A stretch of DNA of 31,818 nucleotides. Origin: a virus. The position numbers were made by a program, and so were the translations under genes. The notes under the pieces were generated by a model that saw nothing but the letters and a program-made list of their open reading frames with translations, did not search any database and was not told the origin of the DNA. The stretch lies in IMG/VR virus record IMGVR_UViG_3300027704_000093, positions 1-31,818 of that record; one strand, 5' to 3'. Position 1 is the stretch's first letter; every line of letters starts with the position of its first letter. Positions 8,480-16,007 of the stretch are shown here, piece after piece.

Positions 8480-11400
8480 ATGACCGATATCCCAATTAAC
8501 CCCGTTACGCGCAGAGTTCAGTTTGCAGGTACTACTGGAACCGGACCATTTGCTTTTAATTTTAACATTTTACAAGCAACCGATATCGTTGTTTTAAAAA
8601 ACAACGTGGTATTATCTATTGGAACCGGATCTACTAACTACAGCGTATCGATAGCATCAAACGGAACGGGGTCAGTTTCTTTAGTCACGGCGCTTATATC
8701 TTCTGATACTTTGATTATCATGGGTGGTAGAGAGCTTTCCAGAACAACCGACTTTGTTACTGCGGGTGATCTCCTTGCTTCTTCATTGAATGAGCAGCTT
8801 GATAGCAACGTGGTTATGTCTCAGCAAATTGATGAAAAAGTTAACAGATCAATTATAGCGCAACCAGGTGACAAACTTGTTGGAGTTAATCTTAGCCTTC
8901 CCTTGGTCGCTGATCGTGCAAATGAAATTATAAAGTTTGATGCTTCGGGCAATGTTACAACTATACCTGTTAGTGAGATTGTAGGAACTGATATTGATAC
9001 ACAAAAGGTAACAATTAAAACTTCTGCTGGTGCAACTAAACTTGTTATCAATGGCAATACTAATGACCTTATTACGGCTGCTAATAACCTTACAATAGTA
9101 ACCACACAAGGAGATATAGATTTTAAACCTGGTGGAGCTTCGATTAATCTTCTTGCTACCAGCGGCGCGCAAAGAATGGCACTACATAGTGGCGGCCAAC
9201 CAACCATGCAGTATTTTCAAAATAGCAATGTTACAAAATTGGGTGTCGTTGATCCTACTGCGACTAGGACGTTACTGCTTCCTAACGCGAGTGATACGCT
9301 TGTTGGTAAGGCCACGACAGATACGCTTACAAACAAAACTCTAGCAAGCCCCGTTATCACAGGAAGTTTAGCCGTAGGGACACTTACTGGATCTGGCGAT
9401 ATTCTTTTAGACGCTGTTGGTGACATTGTTTTAGATGCCGCCGGTGATCAGGTATTTTTCAAAGATGGCGGTACGCTTAGAATAACATTCAACCTTGGTG
9501 CTGCTGGCACATCTATGGTTTCCGCAAGCGATCTTCTCACAAGTGTTACAAACGGGAGTATTAACTTTAAGCCCTCCACCGGCAATGTTGATTTCCTTCA
9601 ACCCTCTGGCGGTCAAGCTGTTCAGATAATTTCTGCTGCTAGTTCAACTATAGTTTATTACCAAAATAGTAATACAACTAAATTAGGTGTGGTTAATCCT
9701 ACTGCTTCAAGGGTTTTATTACTTCCTAATGCAAGCGATACTCTTGTTGGTTTAGCAACAACAGATACGCTTACTAATAAGACACTCGCTAATCCCACCT
9801 TTACCGGAAACTTAAACTTCTCTGGTGATATTACGCTTGATGCTGCTGGAGATATTACTCTGGACGCAGACGGTGGGCAAATATTTATCAAAGATGGTGG
9901 AGCGCTCAAGCTAACTTTTACTGGAAGTACGCTTGCATCTACCGGCTTGGATGGTATTAATTTATTCTCAAGCAACGATATTGCTTTAAAGGCCGCTGGT
10001 GGACAAGTTGACTTCCTGGGAACAAGTGGCGAACAAAGAATATTAATTAATAACGCTGCTGCTCCGACTATTAAATACTTTCAAAATAGTAATACAACTT
10101 CTCTAGGTATTACTAATCCTACTGGAACAAGATTATTGTTGTTACCAGATGCTTCTGATACTTTGGTTGGTAAAGCTACTACCGATACCCTTACAAACAA
10201 AACTCTAAATAGCCCCACTATAACGGGCAGCTTGGATATGAGTGATGTTAATATAACTAATGTCGGCAGTATTTCTTTAGATAGAATTGCTAATGATGGA
10301 GGCACTGGAATAACCTTAGACTCTAGTGTGTCTATTTCTATAGACAGTGGAAATGGTCAACTTTTTTTAAAACAGAATGGGTCTACAAGAGTAACGCTTA
10401 CTCATAGTTCCAGTGGCCTTCAAACATTAACTGCTGCTGGAATATTTTCAATTACAGCAACAGCGGATATTAACTTGCGGCCTAATGGCGGTCAGCTTTA
10501 TGTTTTAAACAATGCTGGCGGAGACAACTTTCAGTTCAACACTGGCTCTGCACCTACATTAGCTATTCACCAAAACAGCAATAGAACTAACCTTGGGCTT
10601 GTTAATCCTACTGCCACTAGGAATATTTTATTCCCTGATGCTAGTGACACCCTGGTTGGTAAGGCTACTACAGACACATTAACCAATAAGACATTAACAA
10701 GTCCGGTTATTAATACTGGTGTGTCTGGATCTGCGTTCCTGGACGAAGACAACTTTGCTTCTAACAGTGCTACTAAGATCGCTTCCCAGCAATCCATTAA
10801 AGCTTACGTTGATGCTGCTACGGCAGGGGGCGGCGCGGGAAGTTTGTCCACCGTTCTTGGCATTGGCAATACCACCGGCTCTAACAATGTTCTCTTTGGC
10901 GATAACAACAAAGCCATCTTTGGTGAAGAACTTCAAATATACACTGATGGTACACACTCATTTATTAAAGAAAGCGGCAGTGGTGATCTTTTAATATATG
11001 GAAATAACCTCAGGCTAGGTAATGCTGACGGATCAGAATTGTATATTTTAGGTAATAACAATGCAGATGTTCAACTGAGATATAACAACTCTACTAAACT
11101 AGCCACCACCAGCACAGGCGTAGCCATCACGGGTGGCTTTACTGCAACTGCTCCTTCTACCATTACAAGTAATACTCCTATACTTTCTTTTATCGAAAGC
11201 GACCAAAGCAATAAAAAATATCAAATTGGTTCTTTTGGTTCTTCTTTTGCAATTAATGACGCAAGTGCTAGTGCATTTAGACTTGTCATCTCCACCAGCG
11301 GTAAGGTTGGGATCGGCACTACTTCGCCTAACCATGAGCTAGACGTAAAGGCCGCATCAGGCAGTGGTATTTCAATTACCCCTGCTACTGGTAATGCTAC

Positions 11401-12274
11401 AAACTTTTTAGATTGGTATGATACAGGCGGTGGCCCATTTGGTCGTATAGGATATAATCACCAACTTAGCGCAATGACTTTTTCAACCGTGAACAACGAA
11501 CGTATGCGCATCGATAGCAGCGGCAACGTGCTAGTGGGTACTACGAGTGCCACTCCACATACTGGCCAAACCGTAGGTGTAGCTATTCGTGCTGATGGCG
11601 GTGTATTTTTTACAAGGGCTGGCGCAGACGTTCTTAACGTAAACCGAACAAATAGTGACGGCGACATTGCATTGTTCCGCAAAAACGGCTCCACCGTGGG
11701 TCAGATTGGTACTTTGGGAGGAACAACATACATTGGGTCAACAAATGGCGGTATTATGTTTAATGGTACAGATATCGAGCCTACTAGTGGAGCGGCAACA
11801 AGAGCAGATAACACTGTTTCTCTAGGTTCTACAAATTTTAGAGTCAAAGACGCATACCTATCTGGCGGTGTTTTCCTTGGCGGGACTGGTGCGGCTAATA
11901 AGCTGGATGACTATGAAGAAGGGACTTGGACTCCTAGCCTTGGCGGTAATGCTAGTTACGACATACAATCTGGTCTTTATAGGAAGGTTGGCGCTATAGT
12001 GTTCATTAATGGTGCAATTCGCTCCAACAACTTTGGCACTGGATCAACCAAGGTAATAACGGGCTTACCTTTTCCAGTGGAGGATGGCGGCTCTTTCACA
12101 GCGGCTTACTTTGATGGGGCTGCTGTAAATGTCATGGAGTTATCAGCCATTGTAAATGGGAGCCAAATCGAACTTCGCACTAGAACTTCGGCAAGCAATG
12201 CTGCTCAATCTGCTGTTTTTTTCCAAACCAACGCAAGGCTTTTCTTTAACTGCGTGTACGGAACAACAGCATAA
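8480..12274 (+). CDS. Tail fibre with T7 gp17-type N-terminal adaptor domain
   Basis: A 1,264-residue fibre. Residues about 1-130 match the phage T7 tail-fibre N-terminal domain (opening VTRRVQFAGTTGTGPFAFNF, later GRELSRTTDF), which docks the fibre to the tail. The shaft has four copies of a module around DTLVGKATTDTLTNKTL at residues about 272, 420, 560 and 723, spaced 444, 420 and 489 bases. Each copy is preceded by a QNSN..LG(V/I/L).(N/D)PT element. Beyond residue 800 come beta-helix-like repeats (ERMRIDSSGNVLVGTT) and a C-terminal receptor-binding-type module beginning YEEGTWTPSLGG. No S74 autoproteolytic chaperone is visible. A weak ribosome-binding site (GTGGAAAG) precedes the ATG. It is presumably the main host-range determinant. 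Confidence 0.88.
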   Translation: MTDIPINPVTRRVQFAGTTGTGPFAFNFNILQATDIVVLKNNVVLSIGTGSTNYSVSIASNGTGSVSLVTALISSDTLIIMGGRELSRTTDFVTAGDLLASSLNEQLDSNVVMSQQIDEKVNRSIIAQPGDKLVGVNLSLPLVADRANEIIKFDASGNVTTIPVSEIVGTDIDTQKVTIKTSAGATKLVINGNTNDLITAANNLTIVTTQGDIDFKPGGASINLLATSGAQRMALHSGGQPTMQYFQNSNVTKLGVVDPTATRTLLLPNASDTLVGKATTDTLTNKTLASPVITGSLAVGTLTGSGDILLDAVGDIVLDAAGDQVFFKDGGTLRITFNLGAAGTSMVSASDLLTSVTNGSINFKPSTGNVDFLQPSGGQAVQIISAASSTIVYYQNSNTTKLGVVNPTASRVLLLPNASDTLVGLATTDTLTNKTLANPTFTGNLNFSGDITLDAAGDITLDADGGQIFIKDGGALKLTFTGSTLASTGLDGINLFSSNDIALKAAGGQVDFLGTSGEQRILINNAAAPTIKYFQNSNTTSLGITNPTGTRLLLLPDASDTLVGKATTDTLTNKTLNSPTITGSLDMSDVNITNVGSISLDRIANDGGTGITLDSSVSISIDSGNGQLFLKQNGSTRVTLTHSSSGLQTLTAAGIFSITATADINLRPNGGQLYVLNNAGGDNFQFNTGSAPTLAIHQNSNRTNLGLVNPTATRNILFPDASDTLVGKATTDTLTNKTLTSPVINTGVSGSAFLDEDNFASNSATKIASQQSIKAYVDAATAGGGAGSLSTVLGIGNTTGSNNVLFGDNNKAIFGEELQIYTDGTHSFIKESGSGDLLIYGNNLRLGNADGSELYILGNNNADVQLRYNNSTKLATTSTGVAITGGFTATAPSTITSNTPILSFIESDQSNKKYQIGSFGSSFAINDASASAFRLVISTSGKVGIGTTSPNHELDVKAASGSGISITPATGNATNFLDWYDTGGGPFGRIGYNHQLSAMTFSTVNNERMRIDSSGNVLVGTTSATPHTGQTVGVAIRADGGVFFTRAGADVLNVNRTNSDGDIALFRKNGSTVGQIGTLGGTTYIGSTNGGIMFNGTDIEPTSGAATRADNTVSLGSTNFRVKDAYLSGGVFLGGTGAANKLDDYEEGTWTPSLGGNASYDIQSGLYRKVGAIVFINGAIRSNNFGTGSTKVITGLPFPVEDGGSFTAAYFDGAAVNVMELSAIVNGSQIELRTRTSASNAAQSAVFFQTNARLFFNCVYGTTA

Positions 12275-12285
12275 TAACTTAACTC

Positions 12286-12300
12286 TGTAGGATAGCAGGG
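12286..12300 (+). repeat. TAGGATAGC element and weak hairpin after the fibre gene
   Basis: The 58-bp gap 12275-12332 contains CTCTG-TAGGATAG-CAGGG, a 5-bp stem with one G-U pair, holding the same TAGGATAGC 9-mer as the gap before the fibre gene. There is no T-run after it, so termination is unlikely. A good ribosome-binding site (AAAGGAG) for the next gene follows. Confidence 0.3.
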
Positions 12301-12332
12301 TCGGACAGTCCAAACCATAAAGGAGAAAAAAT

Positions 12333-12734
12333 ATGGCAAATGGTGACATCACTAAAGTAATAGAGTACGACAAGATTGAGTGCGTAAGTTCTTGGACTAT
12401 AAACATTCGCAAGGCTACGAAGATCATGGAAGAAAACTCAGACGGTTCACTGACTGAGCTATCCCGTGGTTTTCACAGACACGTTCTTTTTCCATTTAAC
12501 TCAGTCTACACGGCTGCTGTTGAAGCTGTTGAGGCAGTAGCTGAAGAAAAAGATAGTGACGGTAATGTTACTACTGAAGCAGTTGAGGCAGTAGAAGCTG
12601 CTGATGCAAGCTGGGCGCATAATGCCACAGACATCTCAGGAGAAGCTGCAAGTGTACAAGCCATAGCAAACGCAGCTTGGACTGACGATGTTAAGAACGC
12701 TTACAAAGCAATGCGTGAAGCAAAAGAAAGTTAA
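12333..12734 (+). CDS. Conserved phage protein of unknown function following the fibre
   Basis: A 133-residue acidic protein with a strong ribosome-binding site (AAAGGAG, 9 bases before ATG). The N-terminal 50 residues look folded (IEYDKIECVSSWTINI). The middle carries an Ala-Val-Glu repeat (AVEAVEAVAEE, later EAVEAVEAADASW), and the C-terminus is helical. I recognise similar proteins downstream of fibres in marine phages, where no function is established. A virion accessory or fibre-assembly role is only a guess from position. It lies between the fibre and the lysis cassette and is followed by a 46-bp gap. Confidence 0.7.
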   Translation: MANGDITKVIEYDKIECVSSWTINIRKATKIMEENSDGSLTELSRGFHRHVLFPFNSVYTAAVEAVEAVAEEKDSDGNVTTEAVEAVEAADASWAHNATDISGEAASVQAIANAAWTDDVKNAYKAMREAKES

Positions 12735-12740
12735 CCCAAT

Positions 12741-12757
12741 CCACGGGGGTATCGTGG
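12741..12757 (+). other. Intergenic hairpin CCACG/CGTGG
   Basis: In the gap 12735-12780 a 5-bp perfect stem (CCACG 12741-12745 with CGTGG 12753-12757) closes a 7-base G-rich loop. There is no T-tract after it, so it is not a convincing terminator. It could be a weak pause or RNA-processing site before the small gene at 12781. Confidence 0.3.
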
Positions 12758-12780
12758 CAACAACCTAGAAGGAAATCAAA

Positions 12781-13002
12781 ATGACTGAAGAAAAAAAGGT
12801 TATTACGATTAATGACGTAGACTACACAGAAAATGATTTTACTGATGAGCAAAAGATGATGATCAATCACATCAATTCTTTGCAACAAAAGATTACTTCT
12901 GCTCAGTTTAACTTAGATCAACTTAGAGTGGGCAGCGATGCGTTTGGTAAAATGTTAGCTGACTCCCTGGAGATCTCTGACACAGAAGAAACTAAGGACT
13001 AA
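12781..13002 (+). CDS. Small conserved phage protein, DUF6447-like
   Basis: A 73-residue acidic protein with a clear ribosome-binding site (AGAAGGAAATCAAAATG). The pattern ITINDVDYTENDFTDEQKMM, followed by a heptad-like helix (INHINSLQQKI..AQFNLDQLRVG), matches the small DUF6447 family common in marine phages. Function unknown. It probably forms a helical dimer or trimer. It sits six bases before the coiled-coil/TM gene of the lysis cassette and may be co-expressed with it. Family name is from memory of the motif. Confidence 0.7.
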   Translation: MTEEKKVITINDVDYTENDFTDEQKMMINHINSLQQKITSAQFNLDQLRVGSDAFGKMLADSLEISDTEETKD

Positions 13003-13008
13003 AAATAG

Positions 13009-13200
13009 ATGGACAAAAGAACAATAGCTTCAGCGCATGATCGTATAAACGGATTGGAGAAAGAAATCGTGGCAATAAAAACCGAGATGGAAATTCAATT
13101 TAAAGATTTGTTTAATAGGGTGAAACGCATTGAGGCTATTGTTATAGGTGCATCAGCATTTATTATTGTGTTGCTTCTCCGCGTTAATATGATCGGATAG
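13009..13200 (+). CDS. Coiled-coil, single-TM small membrane protein, XhlA-like (holin accessory?)
   Basis: A 63-residue protein with an amphipathic helix (residues about 9-40: HDRINGLEKEIVAIKTEMEI) and one C-terminal transmembrane helix (about 41-57, IEAIVIGASAFIIVLLL). This layout resembles haemolysin XhlA-type accessory proteins found in phage lysis modules. It has no visible export signal other than the TM segment. It opens the lysis cassette. The next gene begins nine bases after its stop. Role inferred from topology and context only. Confidence 0.65.
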   Translation: MDKRTIASAHDRINGLEKEIVAIKTEMEIQFKDLFNRVKRIEAIVIGASAFIIVLLLRVNMIG

Positions 13201-13208
13201 GTTCTTGA

Positions 13209-13685
13209 ATGTTAGATCCTATCAGTGCGATAACACTCGCAACCAGCGCCTATAAGGGGATCAAGAAAGCCTGTGAGGTAGGCAAAGAAATAAGCAGCTT
13301 CACAGGCGCAATCTCTCAGTTTGCTAAAGCATCGAGCGACATAGATTTTCTTGAGAAGAAATCACAAAAACCCTCGCTCTATCATAAGTTGTTTTCCAAT
13401 ACTGAGGCCACAGCTTTAGACATCTGGTCGGCTAAAAAGAAATTAGAGCAACACAGAACCGAATTAAAAAATCATATCTCTTGGACGTATGGGCCTTCGG
13501 CTTGGAAAGAAATTGTCAAGATAGAGGCAGAACAACGAAAGCGGCAAAGGGCTCTGGTGTACGAACGTCAGGAGTTTATAGACAATTTAATTAACGGTAT
13601 AGTTATAACTGTAATCACTGTCATTGGTTTAGGAATAGCGGGTGTCGTAGTTTATTTTGTAGGGAAATCTCAGGGCAAGTGGTGA
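13209..13685 (+). CDS. C-terminally anchored membrane protein of the lysis region, unknown function
   Basis: A 158-residue protein with a basic helical body (residues about 1-125; motifs HISWTYGPSAW and EAEQRKRQRALVYERQEF) and a single C-terminal TM helix (about 129-151, INGIVITVITVIGLGIAGVV). Proteins of this layout occur in marine phage genomes near holins; a spanin or holin-antagonist role is possible but unproven. No lipobox or signal peptide is visible, which argues against a classic two-component spanin. The stop TGA overlaps the next ATG as TGATG. Confidence 0.65.
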   Translation: MLDPISAITLATSAYKGIKKACEVGKEISSFTGAISQFAKASSDIDFLEKKSQKPSLYHKLFSNTEATALDIWSAKKKLEQHRTELKNHISWTYGPSAWKEIVKIEAEQRKRQRALVYERQEFIDNLINGIVITVITVIGLGIAGVVVYFVGKSQGKW

Positions 13686-13801
13686 TGGTACAAAGGGGCA
13701 GAAAGTATGTTGTATATGACAAGCGTGGGAAAGTAGTTATAATAACTTTAGATAAGAACATTGCAGTTCAATACGTGAGAGGCAAATATGGTAGAGTTTG
13801 A
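13685..13801 (+). CDS. Tiny basic protein, 38 aa, unknown
   Basis: A 38-codon reading frame from the TGATG junction at 13685 to TGA at 13799-13801: MVQRGRKYVVYDKRGKV and onward. It is basic with alternating hydrophobic residues, compatible with a small beta-hairpin. Support is positional: it starts by stop-start overlap with the preceding gene, fills a gap that would otherwise be empty, and overlaps the next gene by 14 bases. No known family recognised. Confidence 0.5.
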   Translation: MVQRGRKYVVYDKRGKVVIITLDKNIAVQYVRGKYGRV

Positions 13802-14138
13802 CAAGGCTGACTTAGACTCCAATGGAAGTATTGACAGGCATGAGTGGCGAGAATTGGCACTCGAAGACAAAAGACGCGAGATGATAGATGAAGATCTGAA
13901 AAGAAATACTGAACGAATGTTAGTTGTCTGGTGCTGTATTGGAATGTTGATCTATCCTTTTATTATCTTGCTTGCTTCAGTGCTGGGTTTTGACCAGGCA
14001 GCTAGTCTTATTACAGATATAGCCTCTGTATATGTGATAGCCGCTTCTGGCGTGATTTGCGGATTTATTGGATTCAATAGTATGTCTGCAAAAAAAACCA
14101 AACCCTCAACAATTTATGATAAGGGTGAAGATCGATGA
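13788..14138 (+). CDS. EF-hand-containing two-TM membrane protein of the lysis cassette
   Basis: A 116-residue protein. Residues 8-19 (DLDSNGSIDRHE) form a textbook EF-hand calcium loop: D at 1, D at 3, N at 5, G at 6, I at 8 and E at 12. A charged helix (about 20-44) follows, then two hydrophobic segments (about 45-66 and 77-97). It lies immediately before a GTA-type holin and overlaps it as ATGA. Related EF-hand/two-TM proteins occur in other marine podoviruses, but I know of no assigned function. A holin partner or antiholin responding to divalent cations is an inference. The ribosome-binding site is GAGAGG. Calcium binding is predicted from the loop only. Confidence 0.75.
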   Translation: MVEFDKADLDSNGSIDRHEWRELALEDKRREMIDEDLKRNTERMLVVWCCIGMLIYPFIILLASVLGFDQAASLITDIASVYVIAASGVICGFIGFNSMSAKKTKPSTIYDKGEDR

Positions 14139-14512
14139 GTATTATTTCAAGTTTGATTGGTCCAGCTACCGAGATCGTTGGTAAGTTTGTGCAAGATAAA
14201 GACAAGGCTGCACAGTTAGCGCATGATATATCTACGATGGCTGACAGACACGCACAGGAAGCGATGTTAGCACAGATCTCTGTAAACAAGGCCGAGGCAC
14301 AGGGAAATTGGTTTCAAGCATCGTGGCGCCCTCTTTGTGGGTACGTCTGTGTTCTTGGTTTAATGGTTAACTTTCTTATTTCTCCGATTTGTGCGGGGTT
14401 TGGTTTTGTTATTCCCCAGGCAGACATGAGTGTAATGATGCCAGTGCTAACTGGTATGCTTGGTCTAGCTGGTATGCGTAGCTTTGAGAAAGTTAAGAAA
14501 GTAAGTAAGTGA
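14135..14512 (+). CDS. Holin, GTA-type three-TM family
   Basis: A 125-residue membrane protein. The amphipathic N-terminal half (residues about 1-58) contains AEAQGNWFQASWRPLCGYV, the signature of the 'holin of 3 TMs, for gene-transfer release' family (GTA_holin_3TM). Hydrophobic segments at about 68-92 and 99-114 and a lysine-rich tail follow. It would permeabilise the inner membrane to release the M15 endolysin encoded two genes downstream. It starts with an ATGA overlap and ends in a TGATG overlap, so it is tightly coupled to its neighbours. Confidence 0.85.
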   Translation: MSIISSLIGPATEIVGKFVQDKDKAAQLAHDISTMADRHAQEAMLAQISVNKAEAQGNWFQASWRPLCGYVCVLGLMVNFLISPICAGFGFVIPQADMSVMMPVLTGMLGLAGMRSFEKVKKVSK

Positions 14513-14682
14513 TGTGGGTTTTGATCTGGATGCAATTAGTATCTGGGCAACCCGTGGATTATTTTCAGTTAGCTGTGTACGAAACTATCGCAGAGTGCGA
14601 AAAGAATAGAAAGAGCGCTGAAGTTATGGTAACACATAACGGAATTGCTGTAGCCTGTTTAAACGTGAGGACAGAGAAATGA
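14512..14682 (+). CDS. Small exported protein with two cysteines, 56 aa
   Basis: A 56-codon frame from the TGATG junction at 14512 to the ATGA junction with the endolysin. It has a short hydrophobic N-terminus (MWVLIWMQLV), then a polar body with VYETIAECEKNRK and a second cysteine in GIAVACL (C29 and C49). The two cysteines suit a periplasmic disulphide. It sits between holin and endolysin, where accessory lysis genes often lie. It resembles the minus-strand 69-residue product at 15124-15333 in size, hydrophobic start and cysteine spacing. Function unknown; coupling at both ends makes it likely to be a real gene. Confidence 0.65.
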   Translation: MWVLIWMQLVSGQPVDYFQLAVYETIAECEKNRKSAEVMVTHNGIAVACLNVRTEK

Positions 14683-15134
14683 CATTTAAATTATCAACAC
14701 GCAGCCTTGATAGGCTGATCGGCGTAGATGAGCGCCTGGTCGCTGTAGTAAAAGGAGCTATCCATAAATCTAAAATAGATTTTGGTGTTATCTGTGGGAT
14801 GCGCACTCGAAAAGAACAAGAGGATCTTGTTGCAAAAGGTGCTTCACAAACGATGAAGTCTAAACATCTTGATGGTCTTGCTGTTGATTTGATGGCTTAC
14901 ATTGGATCACGGGCTTCATGGGAACTTAATCTATATGATGATATTGCTGCCGCAATGGCTGAGTCTGCCAGAGAAGTAGATGTTCCTATCCGCTGGGGTG
15001 CAGCTTGGACAGTCCCAAACATTGCTTACTTCGATGGCACGATGGAAGAAGCAATGAATGGCTATATAGATACAAGACGCACCCAAGGGCGTAGGTGCTT
15101 CATTGACGGACCGCATTTCGAGGCTATGGTCTAA
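14679..15134 (+). CDS. Endolysin, M15 family L-alanyl-D-glutamate-type peptidase
   Basis: A 151-residue peptidoglycan peptidase of the M15C/VanY type. Likely zinc ligands are H63 and D70 in SKHLDGLAVDL and H146 in GPHFE. The GMRT motif (residues 40-43) and RWGAAW (105-110) fit the family's substrate cleft. It cuts the peptide stem of peptidoglycan in the periplasm after holin action. Length equals that of stand-alone phage M15 endolysins, with no cell-wall-binding domain and no signal peptide, consistent with canonical holin-dependent release. Its 3' end overlaps the convergent minus-strand gene by 11 bases. Confidence 0.92.
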   Translation: MTFKLSTRSLDRLIGVDERLVAVVKGAIHKSKIDFGVICGMRTRKEQEDLVAKGASQTMKSKHLDGLAVDLMAYIGSRASWELNLYDDIAAAMAESAREVDVPIRWGAAWTVPNIAYFDGTMEEAMNGYIDTRRTQGRRCFIDGPHFEAMV

Positions 15135-15333
15135 GCCTTGGTCTTTGTTTAAACTCGCTGTGGAATAAATCTGTTTCTCTGCATCGTGCCATAGAAAACT
15201 CATATTCCTCCGATATGAGTGGGTAATAGATATCACTTGCTTTGTGACAGGTTGCCATATCTTTAAAGTAGATCTTTGAATGTATCGTATGCTCTTCAAC
15301 ATAGTAAGTTAAAATAAGAACGGCCCAATACAT
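15124..15333 (-). CDS. Small exported protein with two cysteines, 69 aa
   Basis: A 69-residue product at the end of the leftward operon, starting by TAATG overlap with the preceding gene's stop. The hydrophobic N-terminus (MYWAVLILTYYV) is followed by FKDMATCHKASDIYY and a second cysteine in SMARCRETD (C29 and C51). Layout and cysteine positions parallel the plus-strand 56-residue lysis-region protein, suggesting paralogy. It converges on and overlaps the endolysin. Function unknown. The conserved overlap makes it a plausible gene despite small size. Confidence 0.55.
   Translation of the reverse strand: MYWAVLILTYYVEEHTIHSKIYFKDMATCHKASDIYYPLISEEYEFSMARCRETDLFHSEFKQRPRLRP
15199..15219 (-). 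terminator. Possible leftward intrinsic terminator inside the last minus-strand gene
   Basis: CTCATAT (15199-15205) pairs perfectly with ATATGAG (15213-15219) around a 7-base loop. Read on the minus strand the stem is followed by TTTTCTAT. It is A/T-rich and lies inside the 69-codon gene (encoding EEYEF), so any effect would be partial. It is the only terminator-like structure near the convergence of the two transcription units. Confidence 0.3.
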
Positions 15334-16007
15334 TAAGGTCTGCTATAAACATAAACAGCATCTTTAACATTTGGCCCGAAATAAACTTGTTCTCTTACCA
15401 GCTTATCCTCTCGAAACAAAAGGTTTAAGATCTGCCCTGACGATTGAGTAGTAAATTCAGACAAGCCAGCAACAGCGTGAGAAGTAAGTTTTCTGTTCTT
15501 TGTAAAAAGATCCATAATAATTATTCTTTTAAGCTGCATAGCTGCATTTTGCCTGGGATTTATTCTGATGTTCTTACTGTTTCTAATTCTATCACAGTTT
15601 AATGGGAGTGGTGGTCTAAGCCTTTGCCGCACCTGGTCAGTTTCAAAATTCATTAGCCGTGTGGCGTAAACTGTTTCATAATCCATTATCATTTTTTTGA
15701 TTTTTCTAAATTTCTGCTGATCATGTCCATCATTGAAGATAACTCTTCCAGTTCCATCTTGAGGTTCTGGCGTCTGGAGTTTGTTGCTTTCATTATCATT
15801 ATTTTCAAAAGTCTTTTTGTCCTCAGTATAATTTTTTCTAAATCGCTGTTCATTTGCTTTTCTCCTTGCACAAACAAATTCAATCCCAAATTTTTTTGAT
15901 ATTTTTTTTACTTTGTAATAAGACATCCCAGACATATTTGCGGTTTCCCTATGGGTTAGTCCCTGTTCTGCGCCGTTAATTATTGCGCTTAATTCTGGTC
16001 CATACAT
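15333..16007 (-). CDS. HTH DNA-binding protein, putative regulator
   Basis: A 224-residue basic protein. The start at 16007 is chosen because GGGGAGGA lies at the right distance upstream; an upstream in-frame start would add 11 residues. The N-terminus has a helix-turn-helix (about residues 14-40: GLTHRETANMSGMSYYKVKKI). The middle is highly charged and probably disordered. The C-terminal 90 residues (VAGLSEFTTQSSGQILNLLF) look like a winged-helix fold. It overlaps the end of the 69-residue HTH gene by 19 bases. Two putative DNA-binding ends suggest a transcriptional or replication regulator; I do not recognise a named family. Confidence 0.6.
   Translation of the reverse strand: MYGPELSAIINGAEQGLTHRETANMSGMSYYKVKKISKKFGIEFVCARRKANEQRFRKNYTEDKKTFENNDNESNKLQTPEPQDGTGRVIFNDGHDQQKFRKIKKMIMDYETVYATRLMNFETDQVRQRLRPPLPLNCDRIRNSKNIRINPRQNAAMQLKRIIIMDLFTKNRKLTSHAVAGLSEFTTQSSGQILNLLFREDKLVREQVYFGPNVKDAVYVYSRP

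Noticed and set aside
9293-10690. CRISPR-like or diversity-generating repeat array in the fibre
   Set aside because: Repeats are long, diverged, coding and 420-490 bases apart. No reverse transcriptase or template repeat is present, so neither CRISPR nor a DGR.
8821-10797. Several minus-strand frames of 60-130 codons opposite the fibre gene
   Set aside because: They are shadows of the repeated, Ser/Thr/Ala-rich fibre coding sequence; none has its own ribosome-binding site or protein-like composition.
12741-12757. Hairpin as a terminator after the fibre-associated gene
   Set aside because: Stem of only five pairs with no following T-run.
14931-15302. Minus-strand 123-codon frame opposite the endolysin
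   Set aside because: It lies across the endolysin and the better-supported 69-codon gene. GGAGGA before an internal ATG is explained by EEY codons of that gene.
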